Source of the DNA: Flavobacteriales bacterium
Lineage (GTDB): Bacteria > Bacteroidota > Bacteroidia > Flavobacteriales_D > Sanyastnellaceae
Direction of reading: 5' to 3'
Assembly (NCBI GenBank): GCA_947457325.1
Contig: CANGVU010000023.1
Span: 1-9,289, forward strand
DNA: 9,289 nucleotides
The position numbers were made by a program, and so were the translations under genes. Below the pieces are notes generated by a model. That model searched no databases and was not told the DNA's origin. It worked only from the letters and a program-made list of their open reading frames with translations. This document shows, in pieces, positions 1-6,195 of the stretch (within the stretch, counting starts at the first letter, position 1; the number at the start of each line of letters is the position of its first letter).

Positions 1-618
1 AAGTTTCGCTTCACGCTTACTCAACAACGTGTTATTCTCACAGTCATAACGTTATTCATGTTGTTTTTTTTATTGCCAGACAACACCGGGAGTGCGGGAT
101 TTATCTCAGTGCGCATTCAAGGTTGGTTGGCTTTGATGACAATTGTTTTTATATCTGTTTCAACTGTTTCCAACCGGCTAGCATCGACGACAACCATTTT
201 CATGTTGGTTGCGCATTTTGCTTTGGTTAATTTCCATGCTAAAGTTGTCCGCAAGGATGGCAGTTTTTTGGAGCAATGCACAGTTGCGCAGCAATACATA
301 CCAGCACATTCGGTGCTTCATTTTGAAGATCTGTCAGGAGATTGGCGCTTTCAACATTTTAGCAATTTCATTGCTCTCCAAGCAAAAGATGTTGCATGCA
401 CAGAGAATTATGAGGCCAATGTTGATTATTTCCCGTTGCGTTTTAAATCTATGCGTAGAGAGGTGGTGGATTCTTTGAATTGTTTAGAGCAAAAATTGAT
501 CATGAAACCAGTGGTGAAAGATTCAATTTATGAGAGTACATTGAAGAAAAGACTTACCCAAGGGAATCGCATCGTTTTCGAAAATGAAGCGATTGTATTG
601 CTTCAATCTAAGAAATGA
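1..618 (+). CDS. C-terminal part of a multi-pass inner-membrane protein (5' end outside the window)
   Basis: The frame is open from base 1, so the ATG at 58 is probably internal and the gene starts upstream; 205 codons are visible before TGA at 616-618. The visible part has about three hydrophobic segments (fragment residues ~11-26, 39-56 and 63-78) and then a soluble tail of about 125 residues. The first two segments are joined by a short loop containing LPDNTGSAGF. The tail carries SGDWRFQHFSNF and ENYEANVDYFPLRF. From memory, a membrane segment followed by a 'HFSNYLG...LENYEA..YFP' tail recurs in an uncharacterised Bacteroidota membrane family, some members of which are labelled glycosyltransferase-like. 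The catalytic region, if any, is not in the window, so no function is assigned. The gene converges on the barrel gene, with six bases between the stops. Confidence 0.75.
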   Translation, partial: KFRFTLTQQRVILTVITLFMLFFLLPDNTGSAGFISVRIQGWLALMTIVFISVSTVSNRLASTTTIFMLVAHFALVNFHAKVVRKDGSFLEQCTVAQQYIPAHSVLHFEDLSGDWRFQHFSNFIALQAKDVACTENYEANVDYFPLRFKSMRREVVDSLNCLEQKLIMKPVVKDSIYESTLKKRLTQGNRIVFENEAIVLLQSKK

Positions 619-624
619 AACGTG

Positions 625-1356
625 TTAGTCCTGAGTGGGGGTGATTTCTGTTTTTTTTGAACTTTCCTTTTTTCTTTTTATTTCATGATTAAAGCCAATG
701 GTAAACCACTGCCTATCTTTTTTCAGCAATCGGTCGTTGTAGCAAAAGCCAAAGTTGAATTGGTTGTTTTTATTGACTTTTAATTCAATATCTGCCGAGT
801 AACGCCATTCCTTTGAAAGCCCATATTGAATCAACTGATCATTGCTCCAGTATTGAACTGCATTGAGCCAATAGAAGTATTCTACTCTTGCGTTTAACCT
901 GAGTTTCTTCCACTCAGGCGTTGATAATTTCAATCGGCTTCTCAAAAGAATTGGACTTCGTTCCCAAGTCAATCTTTCCAATTGAATAGCGTTTCTCCAT
1001 GAACATTCAAATCGATTCTGATCTTTTTTTGATCGCAATAGTTTCAAGGAAACTGACAGTCGCACTCTGTTCCCTTGATCCCCATTCGCATCATTCAGTA
1101 TTGCATTTTCATTTGGAAATGCAGTCCATCGGTATTGCAGTGCAAAGGAGAGTATTTTCTTGGGTTGAAAATGTTCAGTTAAAGCAATTCCACTCTTGGA
1201 CCAGCCTTCAGAATTGTAGCGCTGAAGCAGTTGAAGTTCACTTTGCCATTTTTTATTGTGTCGGGTTGAAACGGAAGCAGCGCTCCATAGTCCTGTCTGC
1301 GCATTGAAAGCCTGCGCAATAAAAATGAAAAGAACTGTAAGTAAACGCTGGCGCAT
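625..1356 (-). CDS. DUF2490-like outer-membrane beta-barrel protein
   Basis: A protein of 243 residues. The signal peptide (residues ~1-19, MRQRLLTVLFIFIAQAFNA) is followed by TGLWSA, then alternating strands rich in Trp, Tyr, Arg and Leu with no further hydrophobic helix. This is the look of a small outer-membrane barrel. The 'Q..GLW......' opening and features such as EYFYWLNAV and FGFCYNDRL fit DUF2490 (PF10677), a Bacteroidota/Proteobacteria family of unknown function. The ATG at 1356 is preferred over an in-frame TTG at 1359 because it overlaps the upstream stop as TGATG, typical of coupled translation. A charged tail (KRKKESSKK...) follows the last predicted strand (WFTIGFNHEI), whereas most barrels end at an aromatic residue. 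It is the last gene of the leftward block. The barrel assignment is fairly secure, the exact family less so. Confidence 0.7.
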   Translation of the reverse strand: MRQRLLTVLFIFIAQAFNAQTGLWSAASVSTRHNKKWQSELQLLQRYNSEGWSKSGIALTEHFQPKKILSFALQYRWTAFPNENAILNDANGDQGNRVRLSVSLKLLRSKKDQNRFECSWRNAIQLERLTWERSPILLRSRLKLSTPEWKKLRLNARVEYFYWLNAVQYWSNDQLIQYGLSKEWRYSADIELKVNKNNQFNFGFCYNDRLLKKDRQWFTIGFNHEIKRKKESSKKTEITPTQD

Positions 1357-2105
1357 CAATGAACGATTTCTAATGTTGGAACATCAACCACTTGATTTTT
1401 ATCTGAGATGGTTACTTTTTCCAATATAGTTTTAGTCATTTCTCCAGTAGTTAAATCTTTCGAGAGAACATAAACCTGATATTGACCATTTTGCAATTGA
1501 TCAAATGAAAATAAACCATCGGCACCTGTTCTAGTGGATTCATGGTAATGGCTTCCATCACCATAAATCAAGTAAACCCGCTCATCGGTAATGGCGGTTT
1601 GTGCACCAATTTCATCTAACTGACCTTGCTGACCTACATCCAGCAAAAATGATGTGGTTACATCATCAGGATCCGGAACATTGAAGTTGTCTTTTGATAC
1701 CAATTGAATCATGTCCCCGTTTTTGGTCAAGTTGAATTGATTGCTGAGATTATTAGACAATGCAGTGAACACAGCGTTGACTATGGTTGTGTCATTGTCA
1801 CTGTAATTGAATGAAATGGATACCCCTGTTCTACCAGCCAATTGCGGATCTCCATTGCTAACCCAGGTTGGGTTGTTGAACCAGAAATAGTAATTGGCAC
1901 CATTGGCTTGATTGATGATGAAATAGTCTCCATGTTCTATTTGCGCACCTGAAGTAACGGTGAGGTCTATGATTTCAGGTCGGCCCAAATTGATGTTTTG
2001 TCCGACTACTTTTCCTTGAATAGAGCTGCTTCCTCCAGGACCTTCAGGTTTGGTGCAGGCAATAAGTCCACTGGACAATGTTAGAGCGATGATAAGGTTT
2101 CTCAT
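1356..2105 (-). CDS. Lipoprotein with an 'xYYVWFN...GKTGI'-type module and a C-terminal carboxypeptidase-regulatory-like domain
   Basis: A protein of 249 residues. A type II signal peptide ends in LIAC, giving lipidated Cys17, and a short PEGPGGSSS linker follows. Residues ~45-163 read as one beta-rich module (HGDYFIINQANGANYYFWF, then LAGRTGVSISF, then LLDVGQQGQ). This pattern is familiar from repeat units in phage virion and large surface proteins (YYVWFN...DP...GKTGI). Residues ~172-245 resemble a carboxypeptidase-regulatory/CnaB-like beta sandwich: RVYLIYGDG, then GADGLFSFDQLQNGQYQVYV. No catalytic residues are evident, so a structural or binding role at the envelope is more likely than an enzyme. 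ATG overlaps the CotH gene stop by 4 nt (ATGA) and its own stop overlaps the barrel gene start, so all three are translationally coupled. Function unknown. Confidence 0.7.
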   Translation of the reverse strand: MRNLIIALTLSSGLIACTKPEGPGGSSSIQGKVVGQNINLGRPEIIDLTVTSGAQIEHGDYFIINQANGANYYFWFNNPTWVSNGDPQLAGRTGVSISFNYSDNDTTIVNAVFTALSNNLSNQFNLTKNGDMIQLVSKDNFNVPDPDDVTTSFLLDVGQQGQLDEIGAQTAITDERVYLIYGDGSHYHESTRTGADGLFSFDQLQNGQYQVYVLSKDLTTGEMTKTILEKVTISDKNQVVDVPTLEIVH

Positions 2106-4321
2106 AATACCAATATTTTTTTAAACGAAATGACTTTGTTCTTTTGTGTGATTTTCAATGTGTATAGACCTGCCGGAATTTTTTCCAATGAAATGGAAAT
2201 TGAATTGGATTGATCTAGCGTTCCTAATTCTTTGGATTTGATAAAAATTGTTTTACCCAACCCATCTACCAGGGCGATATTTTCAATGCTATAATTGGCT
2301 TGAACATGCATCGTCTCTCCATTGTGAATGGGGTTGGGATAGAGGATGGTTTCAGTACTTTGTTGTGGTTGATTGAATCCAAGCGACAAGTCGCAAGGGT
2401 TACCAAACATATTGCTGTCCATCCATGCTGTGCGATCTAAAATCCAGGATTTCAAATAATCAATTTCCTCTTGGTAAGTATTGCCAATAAAATTATTGGG
2501 CCACACATAAGTGCCCAATATGGGCCAACGTTGAAAATGTCTTTGACTAGCTTCTTCTAATGTTGCAGCAACACTGTCAATGTAGTTCATCAAGTAATCA
2601 TCACTCCATCTACCTTGTCTTAATTCTTGCCATCTGCAATGGGTTTGATTGGCGTAAACACTGTCCTCTAATAAACGATGCCACCAAAAAGGATTGTCCA
2701 ATCCACCGGCACAGAAATTATTAAAATCCATCTCCCATCCCTCCACATTGGGACCATTGCAATAGTCTGAATTTCCGAGCGCAATGTTGAAATCCCACAG
2801 CGGACCGGCATGGATTTTCCCACCTTCACTCAATCGCTCTTTGTATAAAAAAGTAGAAATGCGGTATCCATCCACGTTCTTCGTAATCTCATTGGCTAAA
2901 AAGAAATCGATGAAAGATCCAGGATCTATAAATTGTGAATATCCCAATAAGGGGTGATTGAATAGTAAGTTATCCATTAAGACATTTTCCCAAGTAGTTA
3001 CATATCCTTGGATATAGTTCAATTGACTGGAATGGAGTTCAATGATCTCGGGGTCATGCAATTGAAAAGTGATCAAATTATTACTTGGAGCAGCGCCAAA
3101 GTAAGGAGACTCCCAGGCAACAACGCCACCGGCTGTCGTTTTGTCAACTTTAAAAATGTACCCACCTGTAAGTTCATTGTCTATGGTGTCTGCGGGCATC
3201 AAAGGATCGATGTTTACTCTACCGGGATTTACTTTGATTCTCTCCATGAAAACATAAACACCCATGTATTCACCATTGAGGACCAACTCACAAAATTGAG
3301 TACGAGGTGCCCAACGTCCTTGGTCTCTTCCCATTTGGTAAGTCAGGACATTGCGCATTAAAGATTTGTCTGTGTATGGTGCGTAAAGAATCCAATCGTT
3401 GTCTGCGGGCCAGTCAAAAATCGATGCGTTGTAATTTACGCTATCAGGACCTCGGGTTTCTAAGCCATACGATCTAGCCGGAAAGCCATTGGAAGATGAG
3501 CCTCTTCTCTCGATGGCGATGAGTCCACTGAATTCGTTGAAATCATCACTCAGGGAATTGGTTGCGCCGTTGCCATTGTTGATGATACCCATGGTGCCAT
3601 TGATTTTGGGTTCGTCAGGTATTGTGACTCCATAGGTGTCTACAACAACAATGGGTAAATTGGAGGAGTAAAAGGAGAAAGGAGGTGTGAACCAATTGGG
3701 TGTTGCGTTGAACATTGCAGCAGGAGTGGTCAGACCAGCATGAAGAAAAGCACGAGAGGTAAAATCAGACGAATTGGTGCTTTGATTGTGTGTGGCAATG
3801 GCCAAAACGTTGTTTCCTGTGAGCAATAATGAAGAGGTGATATTGTTTGAAATGACAAACTGTTCCGGATTTTCTCCATTGTACATTACCGCTTCATGTG
3901 ATCCTGAGGCGGGTTCGTTGAAAGCAGGTGTTACACCTTGATCAATGCTGCCACGAGCGATTTCGGTGCCGTTCAGGTAGGCTATAAATCCATCATCATA
4001 GTCCATATTAAGGACCAACTGATGAATGAGACTTGGGTCAGAAATGTTGAAAGCGATACGCTGATAAAGGCAGATGGTCCCTGTTGGAATGGATGTAGCG
4101 TCGTCGTTGTCTCCAAAGCCAAATCCACCCTGTCCTGCGGGCCAAGAGGTATCGTCGAAGTTCAATGAGTTCCATTCATTGATGGAAGAGGTGGGGACAA
4201 AATATTTCCATGTGTCATTGTCAAAAACAATGGTTTCCCAATGATCAACCTGCGCCAATATCCCATGCAGACATGAACTTAAAAATACTGTAATGAATAG
4301 ACTCGTCTTTCCCCATTTCAT
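2102..4321 (-). CDS. CotH kinase family protein, secreted, with T9SS type A sorting domain
   Basis: A protein of 739 residues. A signal peptide (~1-23, ending GILA) is followed by a beta-rich galactose-binding-like domain (~35-195; key text FDDTSWPAGQGGFGFGD and DYDDGFIAYLNGTEIAR). The CotH domain spans ~220-640: RGSSSNGFPARSYGLE at 273-288, NEITKNVDGYR at 477-487 and PLWDFNIALGN at 507-517, whose Asp510 is the likely metal-binding residue of this atypical kinase fold. The T9SS sorting domain occupies ~660-739, beginning LYPNPI and ending KKILVL. CotH of Bacillus is a spore-coat protein kinase; the substrate of secreted Bacteroidota members is unknown. The second position of the D-x-D type motif is Asn here (WDFN), which I recall as common in Bacteroidota members, so activity is uncertain. 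The protein should cross the outer membrane by T9SS and be cleaved or anchored at the surface. Confidence 0.88.
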   Translation of the reverse strand: MKWGKTSLFITVFLSSCLHGILAQVDHWETIVFDNDTWKYFVPTSSINEWNSLNFDDTSWPAGQGGFGFGDNDDATSIPTGTICLYQRIAFNISDPSLIHQLVLNMDYDDGFIAYLNGTEIARGSIDQGVTPAFNEPASGSHEAVMYNGENPEQFVISNNITSSLLLTGNNVLAIATHNQSTNSSDFTSRAFLHAGLTTPAAMFNATPNWFTPPFSFYSSNLPIVVVDTYGVTIPDEPKINGTMGIINNGNGATNSLSDDFNEFSGLIAIERRGSSSNGFPARSYGLETRGPDSVNYNASIFDWPADNDWILYAPYTDKSLMRNVLTYQMGRDQGRWAPRTQFCELVLNGEYMGVYVFMERIKVNPGRVNIDPLMPADTIDNELTGGYIFKVDKTTAGGVVAWESPYFGAAPSNNLITFQLHDPEIIELHSSQLNYIQGYVTTWENVLMDNLLFNHPLLGYSQFIDPGSFIDFFLANEITKNVDGYRISTFLYKERLSEGGKIHAGPLWDFNIALGNSDYCNGPNVEGWEMDFNNFCAGGLDNPFWWHRLLEDSVYANQTHCRWQELRQGRWSDDYLMNYIDSVAATLEEASQRHFQRWPILGTYVWPNNFIGNTYQEEIDYLKSWILDRTAWMDSNMFGNPCDLSLGFNQPQQSTETILYPNPIHNGETMHVQANYSIENIALVDGLGKTIFIKSKELGTLDQSNSISISLEKIPAGLYTLKITQKNKVISFKKILVL

Positions 4322-4326
4322 GAGTG

Positions 4327-4334
4327 GAAAGATA
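4327..4334 (-). promoter_or_regulatory. Possible internal promoter box upstream of the CotH gene
   Basis: In the 39-nt gap, the widest in the leftward block, the minus strand reads TATCTTTC, five of the six fixed positions of TAnnTTTG, five bases before the CotH ATG. There is no visible -33 element. It may allow separate expression of the last three genes. Confidence 0.2.
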
Positions 4335-4360
4335 AGAATATGTTACGGGAATTTAAAGAT

Positions 4361-4717
4361 TTAGTTTTCAGGGTATCCTGCCTCAACCCATTTGCGACAA
4401 GCCTCTATCTCACAATCAGATAGTTTTCCTCCCTTGGGCATGGCTGAGCATTGACTCAGTTGCTCAATGGAGCACAACCAGAATCCTGAATTATCGGCAT
4501 TTTTAACTTCAACGAAATTGGTCAAAGGGATGCCCGCTGAAGGATTGGAACCGGAGTGACAACCAGTGCAATTGGACTCCATGATGGATTTTATGCGCCC
4601 GTTGTAAGAGAAAATGGTATTGTCGCATTTGGGTGTGCCATATAAAACGGTTTCCACGTCGTAATAGCATCCACTAATGGCACCGAGCATAAAAATAAAA
4701 ATCAAGTATTTTTTCAT
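4361..4717 (-). CDS. Small c-type cytochrome lipoprotein, one haem site
   Basis: A protein of 118 residues. The signal peptide ends ISGC, giving lipidated Cys17. A single haem c site, CTGCH, lies at 50-54 in the setting IKSIMESNCTGCHSG. AMPKGG at 92-97 supplies the probable distal Met ligand (Met93), and the end EIEACRKWVEAGYPEN is the usual last helix of this class-I-like fold. Additional Cys at 31, 82, 90, 102 and 107 could form disulphides. The lipid anchor places it on the periplasmic side of a membrane or at the cell surface, as an electron carrier or haem-bearing subunit. Its start lies 3 nt after the stop of the two-haem gene, which carries the same module twice, so the two probably arose by duplication and act together. 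The electron donor and acceptor cannot be read from the sequence. Confidence 0.8.
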   Translation of the reverse strand: MKKYLIFIFMLGAISGCYYDVETVLYGTPKCDNTIFSYNGRIKSIMESNCTGCHSGSNPSAGIPLTNFVEVKNADNSGFWLCSIEQLSQCSAMPKGGKLSDCEIEACRKWVEAGYPEN

Positions 4718-4720
4718 ATT

Positions 4721-5413
4721 TTAATTATTAGGTGCTCCAGCATCGAGCCATTTGCGGATGATGGTTTTTTGGCAATCGTTCAAGCCGGTGGTATTCTTAG
4801 GCATAAGGTTCATACCATTGATTTGCATGATGCTGCTCCAGAAAGCACTGCTGTCTGATACTACATCATTCCAAGTATTGTATTGGTGGTTGTTGTTTTC
4901 TGCATTGGCAGTAGTATGGCATCCTTGACAATTGTTTTCAATAATTGGCCAAACACCCGCGCTGAAGGTGTATACTGAGGTGTCACAACTTGCGCATGAA
5001 TTGTTCTTGGCTCCCTGATTAATCCACTGTTGAATCAGATTTATTTCTGCCGAAGTGAGTGATCCGTTGCCGGGAGGCGGCATGATTTTATCAGGATTAT
5101 CTTCAGTAATGGCATCAAACAAATCGCTGTTTCCCGCGTTTCCGGGGGCAATACTCCCTGTGCTGATGATTTGCACGTAATCAGCGAGTACAATACCTTC
5201 ACTTGCTGATCCAGCATCATGACATCCTGACATTGCACAATTCGATACAAGAATGGGAAGAATGGTGTTTTGAAAGTAGACGGTATCTGGAGAACAGTTT
5301 TCTGAAACAGTGGGGTCATTAGAAGGATCAGGAATGGGCACGTCATGTTTGCACGCCATGAATATTCCTAGTGCAGTGATTATAGTGGCAGCAAATGCGA
5401 CGTTTATTTTCAT
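4721..5413 (-). CDS. Two-domain c-type cytochrome lipoprotein with CX4CH and CX2CH haem sites
   Basis: A protein of 230 residues. The signal peptide ends FMAC, giving lipidated Cys21 (CKHDVPIPDP follows). Domain 1 (~44-137) has the expanded haem motif CAMSGCH at 59-65 (CX4CH), IMPPPGNGSLT at 110-120 with probable distal Met111, and the closing helix AEINLIQQWINQGAKNN. Domain 2 (~147-230) has CQGCH at 162-166, NLMPKNT with Met204, and IIRKWLDAGAPNN. A further CASC at 140-143 between the domains lacks the His and is not a haem site as written. These features fit cytochrome c domains frequent in Bacteroidota and Planctomycetota lipoproteins. It lies 12 nt downstream of the ferredoxin gene and 3 nt upstream of the one-haem gene. 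An envelope electron-transfer role is likely; the partner is unknown. Confidence 0.8.
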   Translation of the reverse strand: MKINVAFAATIITALGIFMACKHDVPIPDPSNDPTVSENCSPDTVYFQNTILPILVSNCAMSGCHDAGSASEGIVLADYVQIISTGSIAPGNAGNSDLFDAITEDNPDKIMPPPGNGSLTSAEINLIQQWINQGAKNNSCASCDTSVYTFSAGVWPIIENNCQGCHTTANAENNNHQYNTWNDVVSDSSAFWSSIMQINGMNLMPKNTTGLNDCQKTIIRKWLDAGAPNN

Positions 5414-5425
5414 GAATTTTTGGAT

Positions 5426-5710
5426 TTATTCATCCCAGGAAATGACAACCTTGTCTGTAACGGGATGGGATTGACATGCCAAGATCCATCCTTTTTCAAC
5501 TTCTCGGGGAGACAATGCATGGTTGACCTTCATGGTAACCTCACCCTCCAACACCTTGGCCTTGCATGATGTGCATATTCCTCCTTGACAAGAGTAGGGC
5601 GGATCCAATCCCAATTCAATTCCTACTTCTAATAAACTCTTGCCATTTTTGTCAATAACGGTTTCCGTTCTGGTACCGTCAATGATTAATGTAACTGCGC
5701 TTTCACTCAT
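5426..5710 (-). CDS. Stand-alone plant-type [2Fe-2S] ferredoxin
   Basis: A protein of 94 residues when started at ATG 5710 (MSESAVTLIIDG). The cluster ligands are Cys41, Cys46, Cys49 and Cys79 (C-x4-C-x2-C-x29-C; PYSCQGGICTSCKAKV and ILACQSHP), the plant-type PF00111 pattern. The text around the ligands closely resembles the C-terminal ferredoxin domain of PaaE-type oxidoreductases (PYSCKGGVC...C..L.CQSHP), but here the flavin/NAD(P)H reductase part is absent. It has no signal peptide, so it is cytoplasmic and carries single electrons. An in-frame ATG at 5758 would add 16 residues (MEQSKYIERNFEKRIT), but that part lies inside the thioredoxin gene; the chosen start begins 2 nt after that gene's stop. 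Its redox partner is not evident. Confidence 0.88.
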   Translation of the reverse strand: MSESAVTLIIDGTRTETVIDKNGKSLLEVGIELGLDPPYSCQGGICTSCKAKVLEGEVTMKVNHALSPREVEKGWILACQSHPVTDKVVISWDE

Positions 5711-5712
5711 GG

Positions 5713-6192
5713 TTATTCGTTTTTCAAAATTTCTTTCAATGTATTTGGATTGCTCCACTCAAAAGGTCCTTCAATGCGCTGCACTTGCTCCCCTTTTCGA
5801 TTGTAAATATAAGTCATTGGAATGCTGAACACTTTCAAGTCCTTTAATGAAGGTGTCCGGATAATATTCAAAGCAGTTCTGCTTTTGATGTCATCAATGA
5901 ACGAGAAATTATCATCCGTGATACAGATGATGGAAACCCCAGCCGATTGATAGGCTTTTTTTACCTGGGCAATTTCCGGAAGTTCACGCATGCAAGGTCC
6001 ACACCAATGGGCATAAAAATGAACGATGGTAATGGAATCCGCGGCAATGGTCAAAGGCACAATTTGCCCGTCTCTTTTCTCAGTTTGAATATCTTGAATC
6101 GCAATGCTGTGGGGCCATTGTCGATAGATCCAAAAGATGGCTACGCCGGAAAGCAGTATCCAAAATCCATATTTCTGAATCCAATTTTTCAT
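5713..6192 (-). CDS. Membrane-anchored TlpA/ResA-like thioredoxin-fold protein
   Basis: A protein of 159 residues. One N-terminal hydrophobic segment (~9-23) serves as an uncleaved anchor, with the thioredoxin fold outside the cytoplasmic membrane. The active site is WCGPC at 63-67, in FYAHWCGPCMRELP. The cis-proline region is FSIPMTYIYN (Pro125), followed by GEQVQRIEG. These are TlpA/ResA/AhpC-TSA-Redoxin family features. Such proteins reduce disulphides in the periplasm, including the haem-site cysteines of apocytochromes c before haem attachment. Two cytochrome genes follow in the same block, so a role in their maturation is plausible, though a general thiol-reductase role is equally possible from sequence alone. 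Its start is 3 nt after the E1 stop, and its TAA (5715-5713) sits 2 nt before the ferredoxin start. Confidence 0.88.
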   Translation of the reverse strand: MKNWIQKYGFWILLSGVAIFWIYRQWPHSIAIQDIQTEKRDGQIVPLTIAADSITIVHFYAHWCGPCMRELPEIAQVKKAYQSAGVSIICITDDNFSFIDDIKSRTALNIIRTPSLKDLKVFSIPMTYIYNRKGEQVQRIEGPFEWSNPNTLKEILKNE

Positions 6193-6195
6193 GTC

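Noticed and set aside
649..685. T-rich run considered as a terminator
   Set aside because: It lies within the barrel gene's 3' coding region (Lys-rich tail on the minus strand), and no GC-rich stem precedes it on the plus strand.
999..1307. Plus-strand reading frame antisense to the barrel gene
   Set aside because: No recognisable protein features; the minus-strand frame has a signal peptide and barrel-like strands over this region.
1357..1359. TTG start one codon upstream for the barrel gene
   Set aside because: The ATG at 1356 overlaps the preceding TGA (TGATG), the usual coupling arrangement; TTG adds one residue without support.
3008..3361. Plus-strand reading frame antisense to the CotH gene
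   Set aside because: The composition is that of an antisense shadow, and the minus-strand frame encodes recognisable CotH motifs across the same bases.
5041..5346. Minus-strand reading frame of about 100 codons inside the two-haem cytochrome gene
   Set aside because: It is an alternative frame of a gene with signal peptide and haem motifs; its own translation shows no domain or signal.
5711..5758. Longer ferredoxin starting at the ATG at 5758
   Set aside because: The extra 16 residues overlap the end of the thioredoxin gene and lie ahead of the first beta strand of the ferredoxin fold; the ATG at 5710 follows the upstream stop by 2 nt.
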